A DNA stretch of 19,820 nt from JBAYVY01 sp041674345 (lineage in GTDB: Bacteria > Planctomycetota > Phycisphaerae > Phycisphaerales > Zrk34), in assembly GCA_041674345.1 (NCBI GenBank), contig JBAYVY010000019.1, forward strand, positions 1 to 19,820, written 5' to 3'. Positions 1-6,363 of the stretch are shown here, one piece after another. Position numbers and translations under genes: made by a program. The stretch's first letter is position 1. Each line of letters starts with the position of its first letter. The notes beneath the pieces are model-generated. The model did no database searches, was not told the DNA's origin, and saw nothing but the letters and a program-made list of their open reading frames with translations.

Positions 1-13
1 CACGGGTGATCGC

Positions 14-32
14 CGTTTTTGAGCCAAAAACG
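14..32. repeat. Perfect 8-bp inverted repeat near the left edge
   Basis: CGTTTTTG (14-21) and CAAAAACG (25-32) are perfect inverse copies around a 3-nt loop. The hairpin lies just before the possible TTG start of the ATPase gene. It overlaps the first copy (11-33) of an imperfect 23-bp direct repeat whose second copy (73-95) lies in the 5' end of the open frame. It could be the end of an upstream transcription unit or a regulatory hairpin. The window begins too close to decide. Confidence 0.4.
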
Positions 33-37
33 AATGT

Positions 38-2416
38 TTGTCGAAAAATGGTCGAACATTGGCTCGTCTTACCGCCGTTTTTGAAGCAAAATCGAGGCTT
101 TTTGACCCCGTGAACGGTTACCATGTGACAATCAATCGCATATCACGACTTCGGGACTGCGGCGTGTTCCGTGATTTCACGTGGCCACAGCACCTGCCCG
201 ACTTCGCCCGGTACAACCTCATCTATGGATGGAACGGGGCCGGAAAGACTACCCTCAGCCGACTGTTTCAAGCACTGGAAGCCAAGACGCCGCTCTCCGT
301 TGGACAGGCAGCCGTAAAGGTCAATGGTCGAGACTTGGCCCATACCGAGTTCGGCCAAATGGACGTCTCGGTGCGGGTCTTCAACCGAGACTTCGTCTCG
401 GCCAGTGTCTTCCCGACCAGCGGCGATGTTGCTCCGATCTTCATCATCGGCAAGCAGAACGTCGAGAAGCAGAAGCAGGTGGACGAACTTAAGATCACGC
501 GCGCCAAGGCGCAGGAAGCCGTCGACTCGGCCAGACGCGCCAAGTCGCAGTCGGACGGCGCGCTCGACAAGTTCTGCATCGACCAGGCCAAAGTCATCAA
601 GAACATGCTCCGTTCGGCCGGGACCAACCCGTACAACAACTACAACAAGGGCGACTTCACCAACCGCGCACAAAAGCTGATCGTGGACGGTGATCAGAAT
701 GCCCACGCACTAAACGACACCGCGCGGGACAAACTGCTGGCCCAACTGCGGGAAAATCCCAAGGCCCAGATCGCGCCGCTCACCTACCGACTGCCATCCC
801 TCAAATCCCTTGCCGATGCCGTAAGTGTGTTGCTGGCGAAGACGGTGGTTTCTGCGGCAATACAATCGTTGAAAGATGACGCCCAGGTCTCGTCGTGGGT
901 TCATACCGGGCTGGGCCTTCACCAAGCATGCGGAGGTGATAAATGCCTCTTCTGCGACCAGCCGATGGCGAAGAAACGTCTGGCCGCATTGGAGGCGCAT
1001 TTCAGCACGGAATTCGAGGACTTGCAGCGCAGGTTGAGCGAGCAGATCGGCGTAATCCAAGCCGCCATCAGAACGAGTACAGACCTGGTGCTTCCGACGG
1101 CTGCTGAACTCTACGATGAGTTGTCGTCCGAAGTCGATGCTGCCGCCGCCGCGCTTCGTGGTGAACGCGACGCGGCCAAGCGGGTACTCAATGCCTTGGT
1201 CAAGGCGCTCGAAGACAAGAAGCCACGGGCGTTCGAGCAGGTCAAGCTGGACGTGGTCGTGCCGACACTCAACGCAGGGGTTGTCGATGCGTTCAATCAG
1301 GTTCTCCTCAAACACAACACGATTTGCGACGAGTTCCAGACCCGCATCGATGCCGCCATGAAGCAACTGGAGGCCGATTCTGTTGCATCCAATCTCGACG
1401 AGTTCATAAAGCTGGGTGACGCACTCAAGACGGCAGACGATGCTGTCACAAACACGGTCAAGGAACTGAGGCGGCTTGACGACGAGATTGCCCGGCTGGA
1501 ACGAGCGATTGTCGAGCATCGCCAGCCTGCCGAAGAACTGAACACCGATTTGCGCAACTACCTCGGCCACAGTGAACTGCGGCTGGAGATCAAAGCGATC
1601 GGGTACACAATCATGCGGCACGATGCGCCGGCGGTGTCGCTAAGCGAAGGCGAGATGACGGCCATCGCGTTGCTCTACTTCCTGAAGTCCCTGCAAGATC
1701 GACGGTTCGACCTGACGAAGGGCGCGGTCGTCCTCGATGATCCAGTGTCGAGCCTCGACGCCAATGCCCTCTATTCCGCCTTTGGCTTCATCCGGGAGCG
1801 GACCCAGGCAGCGGCCCAACTTATCATCCTGACACATAACTTCGCGTTCTTCCGCCAGGTGCGAAACTGGTTCCACCACCTGAAGGGCCAGAACAAGAAG
1901 GACGTCGCGTTGCGGCCCGCGCGTTTCTACATGTTGGATTGCACCTACCTGCAGGACCGCAGGTGTGCGGGCATCAAGTTGCTGGACCGCCTGCTTGAGC
2001 ATTACGAGTCGGAATACCACTACTTATTTGCGCACATCTACCGTACGGCAATGGGAGCACCGCAGCCCAACCTGGAACAGAATTACGTGCTGCCGAACCT
2101 GGCCCGGCGGCTGCTTGAAGCGTTCCTTGCTTTCCGGCACCCGAATCTGTCCGGTGAACTGTGGCAGAAGATGCAGTTGGTGAAGGTTGACGAAGCGAAG
2201 AAGATTCGCGTCATCCGATTTCTTCACACGCATTCGCACAATGACGCTTTTGGGGAACCAGAGCACGACTTGTCACTAATGAGCGAAGCACACGCGATCC
2301 TGAAGGACATGTTGGCATTGATGCAGTCAGAGGACGGGAATCACTTCTCTGCGATGGTGCAAGCGATTCCAGTGTCTGACGGGGACGGTGACCAAGATGG
2401 AGATGCTCCGGCGTAG
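38..2416 (+). CDS. AAA_13 / RloC-like ABC ATPase, probable anticodon nuclease
   Basis: This looks like a cytoplasmic ABC-type ATPase fused to a C-terminal nuclease, as in RloC/PrrC tRNA-anticodon nucleases that answer phage infection or DNA damage. Seen: Walker A GWNGAGKTT (residues 64-72), a long coiled-coil-like middle with a CLFC zinc-hook-type motif (303-306), an ABC signature LSEGE (535-539), Walker B ending in DD (567-568) and an H-loop histidine (600). The C-terminal domain has RRLLE (R690, E694) and RFLHTHSH (727-734). These fit the Arg-Glu-His nuclease triad and HEPN-type RxxxxH pattern known for this family. The length of 792 aa is usual for RloC. The open frame begins after a stop at 20-22. 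TTG38 has no Shine-Dalgarno, and family members usually begin shortly before the first beta strand, so GTG110 or GTG125 is a likely true start. No restriction genes are visible beside it. The ATPase fold is sure, the nuclease role inferred. Confidence 0.8.
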   Translation: MSKNGRTLARLTAVFEAKSRLFDPVNGYHVTINRISRLRDCGVFRDFTWPQHLPDFARYNLIYGWNGAGKTTLSRLFQALEAKTPLSVGQAAVKVNGRDLAHTEFGQMDVSVRVFNRDFVSASVFPTSGDVAPIFIIGKQNVEKQKQVDELKITRAKAQEAVDSARRAKSQSDGALDKFCIDQAKVIKNMLRSAGTNPYNNYNKGDFTNRAQKLIVDGDQNAHALNDTARDKLLAQLRENPKAQIAPLTYRLPSLKSLADAVSVLLAKTVVSAAIQSLKDDAQVSSWVHTGLGLHQACGGDKCLFCDQPMAKKRLAALEAHFSTEFEDLQRRLSEQIGVIQAAIRTSTDLVLPTAAELYDELSSEVDAAAAALRGERDAAKRVLNALVKALEDKKPRAFEQVKLDVVVPTLNAGVVDAFNQVLLKHNTICDEFQTRIDAAMKQLEADSVASNLDEFIKLGDALKTADDAVTNTVKELRRLDDEIARLERAIVEHRQPAEELNTDLRNYLGHSELRLEIKAIGYTIMRHDAPAVSLSEGEMTAIALLYFLKSLQDRRFDLTKGAVVLDDPVSSLDANALYSAFGFIRERTQAAAQLIILTHNFAFFRQVRNWFHHLKGQNKKDVALRPARFYMLDCTYLQDRRCAGIKLLDRLLEHYESEYHYLFAHIYRTAMGAPQPNLEQNYVLPNLARRLLEAFLAFRHPNLSGELWQKMQLVKVDEAKKIRVIRFLHTHSHNDAFGEPEHDLSLMSEAHAILKDMLALMQSEDGNHFSAMVQAIPVSDGDGDQDGDAPA

Positions 2417-3174
2417 TCACGTCTGGTGCCGTTCGCGTTGCGCTCGGGGCCTGATCGCGTTTTGGCCGTTAACCAACGGGGGGTTGTTAAACCGAGAGCG
2501 CGAGAGTTTGAGAGGCGATTTGGGGGGCACCAAGCGCAACCCTATGGGTTACGCTCGCACCCCGAACGTCACGCCTACGAACCGAGAGCGCGGGCGGCGA
2601 CGGGGGGATCGTCGTAAGCCTTGGCGGATCGTGGGTTAGGGCGACAGCGGCGCGGGGGCCGGACGGGGCGGGGGTGTAAACAAAAACAGGCCTTCTCTTT
2701 CGAGAAAGCCCGTCAAGCTCCCCGAACGCAACCCTTATCGAACAACTAGCGCGCGGGGTCGAGCCTGATCGGTTTGGCGATTTTGGTCAGAAAAGAGTGC
2801 GAATTGGGGTTGGCCAAAAACGCTAAGATATTGCAGTTACGGTAGATGTGGAAATCGACTGGTTACGAAACCAAAAACCCACCAGTTAACAGATCCGCAA
2901 GCGCATGGGTCATGGCAATCCACGACTGCCCGATCGTCCGCGTCACACTTCAACTCCCGCGCGCCGCCTGACGCGCGAGAGATAGCACAAAACCCTATTG
3001 GATTTTTCAAAGATTTGGCGCGATCGTTGCGCGTGGCATGTCCAATCACCTCCGATTTCCAGTTGGGCCACTACACCGCCCCTGACTTTCAGGTCAAGAT
3101 TAATTTTGAAATTCTCCAGTCCCTGGCGCGTCTTGATCCATGTACGGAGCAAAGCCTGTGGAAAGGAACGGCGC
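2417..3174. other. Gene-poor intergenic stretch with stem-loops
   Basis: I see no convincing gene here; the short open frames are Arg/Pro-rich and lack ribosome sites. Visible structure: CCGTT/AACGG at 2466-2479, and a larger hairpin at 2533-2555 (AGCG-c-AACCC, loop TAT, GGGTT-a-CGCT) framed by GGGG (2524-2527) and CCCC (2560-2563). ACCGAGAGCGCG occurs twice (about 2494 and 2580), and CCCCGAACG occurs twice (about 2560 and 2718). The hairpin could end the ATPase transcript, but no T-run follows it. From about 2690 on, base composition is more mixed and nothing recognisable is present. Confidence 0.5.
2524..2563. terminator. Large stem-loop downstream of the ATPase gene
   Basis: The inner stem pairs AGCG-c-AACCC with GGGTT-a-CGCT around a TAT loop, with one C/A mismatch. 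Outer GGGG and CCCC tracts can extend it. It lies about 110 nt after the ATPase stop codon. Lack of a following T-tract argues against a standard intrinsic terminator, so an intergenic repeat element is equally possible. Confidence 0.3.
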
Positions 3175-3459
3175 ATGGAACCTGACCCAAACCGCGAATG
3201 CATCGAACGGCAGTTGTTGGATCGGGACGTGACGGAAGCATCGCTGGACCACGACCCGCCATTGGCGGAACAGGTAAGGCGTGATCCTGCGTTGATGGAA
3301 ACACTGCAAGCATTCGATGTCCTTCGAGCCGCCATGCAGTTGCCAGATGAAATCTTAATCGAGGAACCTCCAGGAGGATGGCCGGCGATGGAACGTCGCA
3401 TGCTGGCGGTGATTCGATCTGGTTCCTTATGCCGAACAGATTCCCCACACCATCTCTGA
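3175..3459 (+). CDS. Small anti-sigma-like soluble protein
   Basis: A 94-aa acidic, mostly helical protein. ATG3175 is preceded by GGAAAGGA at a good distance; the open frame continues upstream but that part looks non-coding. The pattern (early acidic stretch, then VRRDPALMETLQAFDVLRAA, then WPAMERRMLAVI) resembles the N-terminal part of short anti-sigma proteins that accompany ECF sigma factors in planctomycetes. No zinc-binding HxxxCxxC motif and no membrane helix are present, so it would be either a soluble regulator or a truncated one. The last dozen residues look unlike coding sequence, and a shift into another frame near 3416 would keep reading to about 3603, so a frameshift is possible. 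It converges on the ECF sigma gene on the other strand. The functional guess is tentative. Confidence 0.45.
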   Translation: MEPDPNRECIERQLLDRDVTEASLDHDPPLAEQVRRDPALMETLQAFDVLRAAMQLPDEILIEEPPGGWPAMERRMLAVIRSGSLCRTDSPHHL

Positions 3460-3537
3460 CGAACATGATTCATGGGAGACCTGCGGTTTTTCATTGACTT
3501 GGACGTCATGGGGCGGGAATATCCTGAATCATTTGTT

Positions 3538-3681
3538 TCAACTCCTCGGTGAGAACCTGTTCGAGTTCTGCCGGTATTCGGCTCCGGTTCTGTCCGCACC
3601 GTGAACGTAAAGCCCCGCCGTACCGATGAACATGGCCGCGAGAGCCGTCGCTCCAATCCATCCTTTGAAACATTTACGCAT
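3538..3681 (-). CDS. Small signal-peptide protein, possibly frameshifted
   Basis: A 47-aa ORF starting 26 nt after the sigma gene stop, with GGAG eight bases before its ATG. The first 28 residues form a textbook signal peptide or membrane anchor: MRKCFKGW, a hydrophobic run, then a possible cleavage site after VHG. The frame closes at 3538. In the -1 frame from about residue 32 the sequence would continue as NRSRIPAELEQVLTEELKQM and end with a stop at 3506-3508. That tail is amphipathic and protein-like, so this may be one gene of about 58 codons carrying a 1-nt frameshift or sequencing error. I do not recognise a family. Being last in the array, after the sigma factor, it could be a secreted or membrane partner of it, which is conjecture. 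Confidence 0.45.
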   Translation of the reverse strand: MRKCFKGWIGATALAAMFIGTAGLYVHGADRTGAEYRQNSNRFSPRS

Positions 3682-3707
3682 GTCCATTCTCCTGCATCTT
3701 GCACATA

Positions 3708-4250
3708 TCAAACCGTCAGATCGCGCCGCAGTTTCATCTGGGCGCGATGCGCAATGGATAAGACGGTGCCCAAAGGCATGGCAAGCCGCCTGGCAATCTG
3801 CGGGCTACTCAAGTCCTCCTGATATCGTAGATAAAGAACACGGCGTTCCATCTCATTCAATTGGAAGAGCGCATCGTCAAGACTCTGGAGCAGTTCTTCC
3901 CGAATCAATATGTCCAGGGGCGTGCGGCGCGATTCAATGACATTCCAGCCCAATCGCCAGGGCCGGCCCATCGCCTCCCAACGGTCATCGCTGGTATCAA
4001 TGGTGATCGGATCACGGGTGCGCCGCCGTATGGCGTCGTGGTAGATGTTGGTGGCTACCCGCAAAACCCACGCCATCAAACAACCTTGCTCCTGATATCC
4101 CGAACGCCGCTCCCAACATCGCACCATCACCCTCTGCGTAAGTTCCGCCGCCAATTCCTTATCGCAGCCCATCGCGCAAAGATACGCCATGACGCGCGGT
4201 TGGGATTCAACCACTTGCATCATCCACTCATCAACGACATTACAGACCAC
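3708..4250 (-). CDS. ECF-type RNA polymerase sigma factor
   Basis: A 180-aa sigma-70 family protein with only regions 2 and 4, the ECF layout. Region 2 spans about residues 13-80 (core helices around AELTQRVMVRCWERRSGYQ and AWVLRVATNIYHDAIRRR). Region 4 spans about 125-176 (LNEMERRVLYLRYQEDLSSP, then the helix-turn-helix QIARRLAMPLGTVLSIAHRA). It should redirect RNA polymerase to a dedicated promoter set. The GTG start at 4250 lies inside the end of the MauE-like gene (stop at 4240-4242) and has GGAG seven bases upstream, so translation is probably coupled; ATG at residue 10 or 11 is an alternative. Its place at the end of the envelope-protein array suggests it controls that array or a wider envelope regulon. 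No classical anti-sigma gene follows on the same strand; a possible one lies convergently at 3175-3459. Confidence 0.9.
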   Translation of the reverse strand: MVCNVVDEWMMQVVESQPRVMAYLCAMGCDKELAAELTQRVMVRCWERRSGYQEQGCLMAWVLRVATNIYHDAIRRRTRDPITIDTSDDRWEAMGRPWRLGWNVIESRRTPLDILIREELLQSLDDALFQLNEMERRVLYLRYQEDLSSPQIARRLAMPLGTVLSIAHRAQMKLRRDLTV

Positions 4251-4731
4251 TCGATGACTCCGGAATGATTTCGGCAGGATCGCCCATTTCCGTCACGCGC
4301 CCGTCGGCGACTCGTGCGGATGCGGGGGAAGAACGACGCCACGGCATCACGATCATCAACGCCACCAACAACAGCCCGCCATCGCGCAACAAGCTCCAGA
4401 TCGTCAGCGGCGATGCCCCGGCGTCCACGCTGAAACAACCACAGGCGATATTCAGCCCCCGGAAGTAAGCGCTGGTTTCGGCGGTGACAAAGACCATCAG
4501 CAAGATGATCGCCAGCGTTGCCGCCGGAAGATGCCACCGTCGCAACAACAAAGCGCCGGCCAGCACCAGTTCCAACCACGGCAGGATGATCGCCACGGGA
4601 TTGATCCACGCATCGGACAACAATTGATAGTGGTAAATCACCCGTGCGAAATCATGCGGCGCGGCGATCTTCGGCACCGCCGCCAGGACCAACACTGCGG
4701 CGATAATCAGACGCGGAACCCACCCCAACAT
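4240..4731 (-). CDS. MauE/DoxX-type redox-associated membrane protein
   Basis: A 163-aa inner-membrane protein with four hydrophobic segments at about residues 5-23, 45-64, 69-87 and 115-131. The motif ACGCFS (C97, C99), just after the third segment, is the hallmark cysteine pair of the MauE/DoxX-like family. Known members such as MauE help form disulfide bonds in exported proteins, and relatives pass electrons between membrane and periplasm. ATG4731 is chosen because the long upstream extension in the same frame is Arg/Pro-rich and runs antiparallel through the rhodanese gene in an unlikely composition. The Shine-Dalgarno is weak. The 88-nt gap to the rhodanese stop is filled by a GC-rich repeat. 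Its 3' end overlaps the sigma gene start. The C-terminal 30 residues are a soluble polar tail of unknown use. Confidence 0.8.
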   Translation of the reverse strand: MLGWVPRLIIAAVLVLAAVPKIAAPHDFARVIYHYQLLSDAWINPVAIILPWLELVLAGALLLRRWHLPAATLAIILLMVFVTAETSAYFRGLNIACGCFSVDAGASPLTIWSLLRDGGLLLVALMIVMPWRRSSPASARVADGRVTEMGDPAEIIPESSSGL

Positions 4732-4774
4732 TCTGCTATGGGGGCCGTTTCTTTCAGCAGTGTGAGTCGAATAC

Positions 4775-4822
4775 TTTCGGGGGCGGGAATGCTTCCGGGG
4801 CTTCGGGGAGTTCCGGGGGTTA
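4775..4822 (-). repeat. GC-rich CCCCGGAAG repeat, intergenic copy
   Basis: The minus strand here reads CCCCCGGAACT, CCCCGAAG, CCCCGGAAG and CCCGCCCCCGAAAG in close succession. It is the same repeat family as at 8969-9051, 13691-13739 and 14299-14347, but in the opposite orientation. It fills the spacer between the rhodanese stop (4820-4822) and the MauE-like start. Confidence 0.6.
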
Positions 4823-5338
4823 CTGGCCGGTTTCAATGGGATACCCTCCCTTCTTCCACTCGGAATAGCCGCCTGCAAACAAGCTGACCTGTTGGAGTCC
4901 CTGCGCTTTGAGGAATTTCGCCAAATGCAGGGATTCGTCGCAGGCCCGGCCCGAACAATACACCAGCACCGGCTGATCGGCATGAAGCACCGGAAGATAG
5001 AGATCAGCTTTTGCTTCGATATCCGATGCCGGCCAGGACAATGCCCCCGGAAGGTGCCCCGCTTCATAGTCCACCGCGGACCTGGCATCAAATACGATGT
5101 AGGAATTCACATCCACAATCTGGCGGACTTGGGCGGCATCAACCGTAACGAGGCCGGACTTTTCGGCCTGGCTGTCAACGCTTCTGGACCACGCTTCCTG
5201 CCAATCGATACCGACCGGCGATAACAGATTGGCGACGGCCGCCAAAGCAAAGGCAACGGACAGGAGCATCGCCATATGGGACACAATGCCCCAACGGCGG
5301 CCGGCCGGTTTTGCCACTGATTGAGTCCCGGAGAACAT
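4820..5338 (-). CDS. Membrane-anchored rhodanese-domain protein
   Basis: A single-domain rhodanese (sulfurtransferase fold) held in the membrane by one N-terminal helix at about residues 20-40. Its catalytic domain then lies outside the cytoplasm. Seen: the substrate-binding stretch FDARSAVDYEAGHLPGALSW, the active-site loop YCSGRACDES with the catalytic cysteine at residue 128 and a second cysteine five residues on, and the closing motif LFAGGYSEWKKGGYPIE. The family moves sulfane sulfur or carries persulfides; when exported beside thiol-redox proteins it may act on cysteines of envelope proteins, which is inference. The ATG at 5338 shares one base with the DUF1573 stop (TGATG), indicating coupling; a GTG one codon earlier is possible. 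The MauE-like gene follows, and such redox-linked pairings fit a shared role. Confidence 0.85.
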   Translation of the reverse strand: MFSGTQSVAKPAGRRWGIVSHMAMLLSVAFALAAVANLLSPVGIDWQEAWSRSVDSQAEKSGLVTVDAAQVRQIVDVNSYIVFDARSAVDYEAGHLPGALSWPASDIEAKADLYLPVLHADQPVLVYCSGRACDESLHLAKFLKAQGLQQVSLFAGGYSEWKKGGYPIETGQ

Positions 5339-6348
5339 CACTTGGCGATGACCTCAATGGGAAGTTCGATACGCGACAGGGAAGGAATGTCCGTGGCAAT
5401 GGTGATCATCTGACCATTCAAACCTGTATTGGGATGAATATCAGAGAGTCGAATCCGATATCCGCTCTTGCCCAACGGCGTGATTTCCGCCTTGATGCCC
5501 GAATCCTTGGGTACTTCAACCGATTCGACTTTGAACGTATCGACCGAGCCGGGCGACATCAGGATATAGCGCACAAGGGGTTCGTCAGATTTGACAGGAA
5601 GAACAACTCGTTCCGGCGTCACAGCCACCTCGCCTATGACCTGGGCGGTTACGGGAATCGTCAACTGGGGGTAGCGTGTGCTGTCCGTCTGGATCGTCAC
5701 CACATCGCGTAAAACCCCCTTCGTCAGCGGCGGCACCAATTTGATGCGGAACTGATAGAACATGCCCCCCTTCACCGTTTCATGCTTCACCTGAACGTGA
5801 GAATTGTTGTTGGTGACTTTCAGGATGTTGAAAGCCGCCTGTTCCTCCACAATCAAATCCACAGTTCGTTCGGCGTCGCTGTTCATCGTAACGGACTGGA
5901 AATGAATGCTCTGGGGTTCCAGAGTGAGCGACGTGGTGGCTTCGCCATCCAGCCACAATGTGAAGCGCGGTTCTTTCGGATCGTTCGATTCAATCGCGAT
6001 GCTCTTGTGTATCTTGCCCTTTTGTCCCGTGAGCGAAAGCGTGGCGGTCAGAAAGGCCTCGTCGCCGGGATTGAGATGGTCTTTCGTCAGATTGGCGACC
6101 GTGCAGCCGCAGGCCGGCTGAACCTTGCTGATGACCAGCGGCGCATTGCCCGTATTGGCAATCACAAACGTATGTTGAACCGATTCGGAATTATCCCTCG
6201 CTCCGAAGTCATATGTTGCCTCCTTGCAGACAAGCGCAGCGGCCGGACTTTTTTCGGCTTCTTCGGCGCGTACTCCACGCGGCGACAACCACACTACCGT
6301 CAGCGTTGCAACGACCATAAACAATTGAAGGACAGAACGAAATCGCAT
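5338..6348 (-). CDS. DUF1573 secreted Ig-like domain protein
   Basis: A 336-aa exported protein with a signal peptide (about residues 1-28, cut near GVRA-EE). Residues 40-135 match the DUF1573 pattern: YDFGARDNSESVQHTF, IANTGNAPLVISKVQPACGC with the conserved Cys80-Gly-Cys82, then NPGDEAFLTATLSLTGQKGK and SNDPKEP. DUF1573 is an Ig-like beta-sandwich common in secreted proteins of Bacteroidetes and planctomycetes; no enzyme activity is known. Residues 140-336 contain two further beta-rich, probably Ig-like segments without cysteines. ATG6348 has GGAG at good spacing and lies 15 nt after the TPR A stop. Its stop overlaps the rhodanese start. It may be a scaffold or a target of the following redox proteins. 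Confidence 0.88.
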   Translation of the reverse strand: MRFRSVLQLFMVVATLTVVWLSPRGVRAEEAEKSPAAALVCKEATYDFGARDNSESVQHTFVIANTGNAPLVISKVQPACGCTVANLTKDHLNPGDEAFLTATLSLTGQKGKIHKSIAIESNDPKEPRFTLWLDGEATTSLTLEPQSIHFQSVTMNSDAERTVDLIVEEQAAFNILKVTNNNSHVQVKHETVKGGMFYQFRIKLVPPLTKGVLRDVVTIQTDSTRYPQLTIPVTAQVIGEVAVTPERVVLPVKSDEPLVRYILMSPGSVDTFKVESVEVPKDSGIKAEITPLGKSGYRIRLSDIHPNTGLNGQMITIATDIPSLSRIELPIEVIAK

Positions 6349-6363
6349 TAGAAGTATCTCCTG

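Noticed and set aside
3000..3110. A possible tRNA-like segment (minus strand reads GGVVAQL, a phrase often translated from tRNA genes)
   Set aside because: No T-loop GGTTCGA, no matching acceptor stem and no CCA-adjacent pairing could be found.
2943..3704. A 253-codon minus-strand open frame
   Set aside because: Low-complexity Arg/Ser composition with no homologous look; it covers parts of the small signal-peptide ORF and the anti-sigma-like gene in other frames.
4732..5091. Long N-terminal extension of the MauE-like protein
   Set aside because: It overlaps the rhodanese gene in a composition-biased frame; the family normally begins at the first membrane segment, matching ATG4731.
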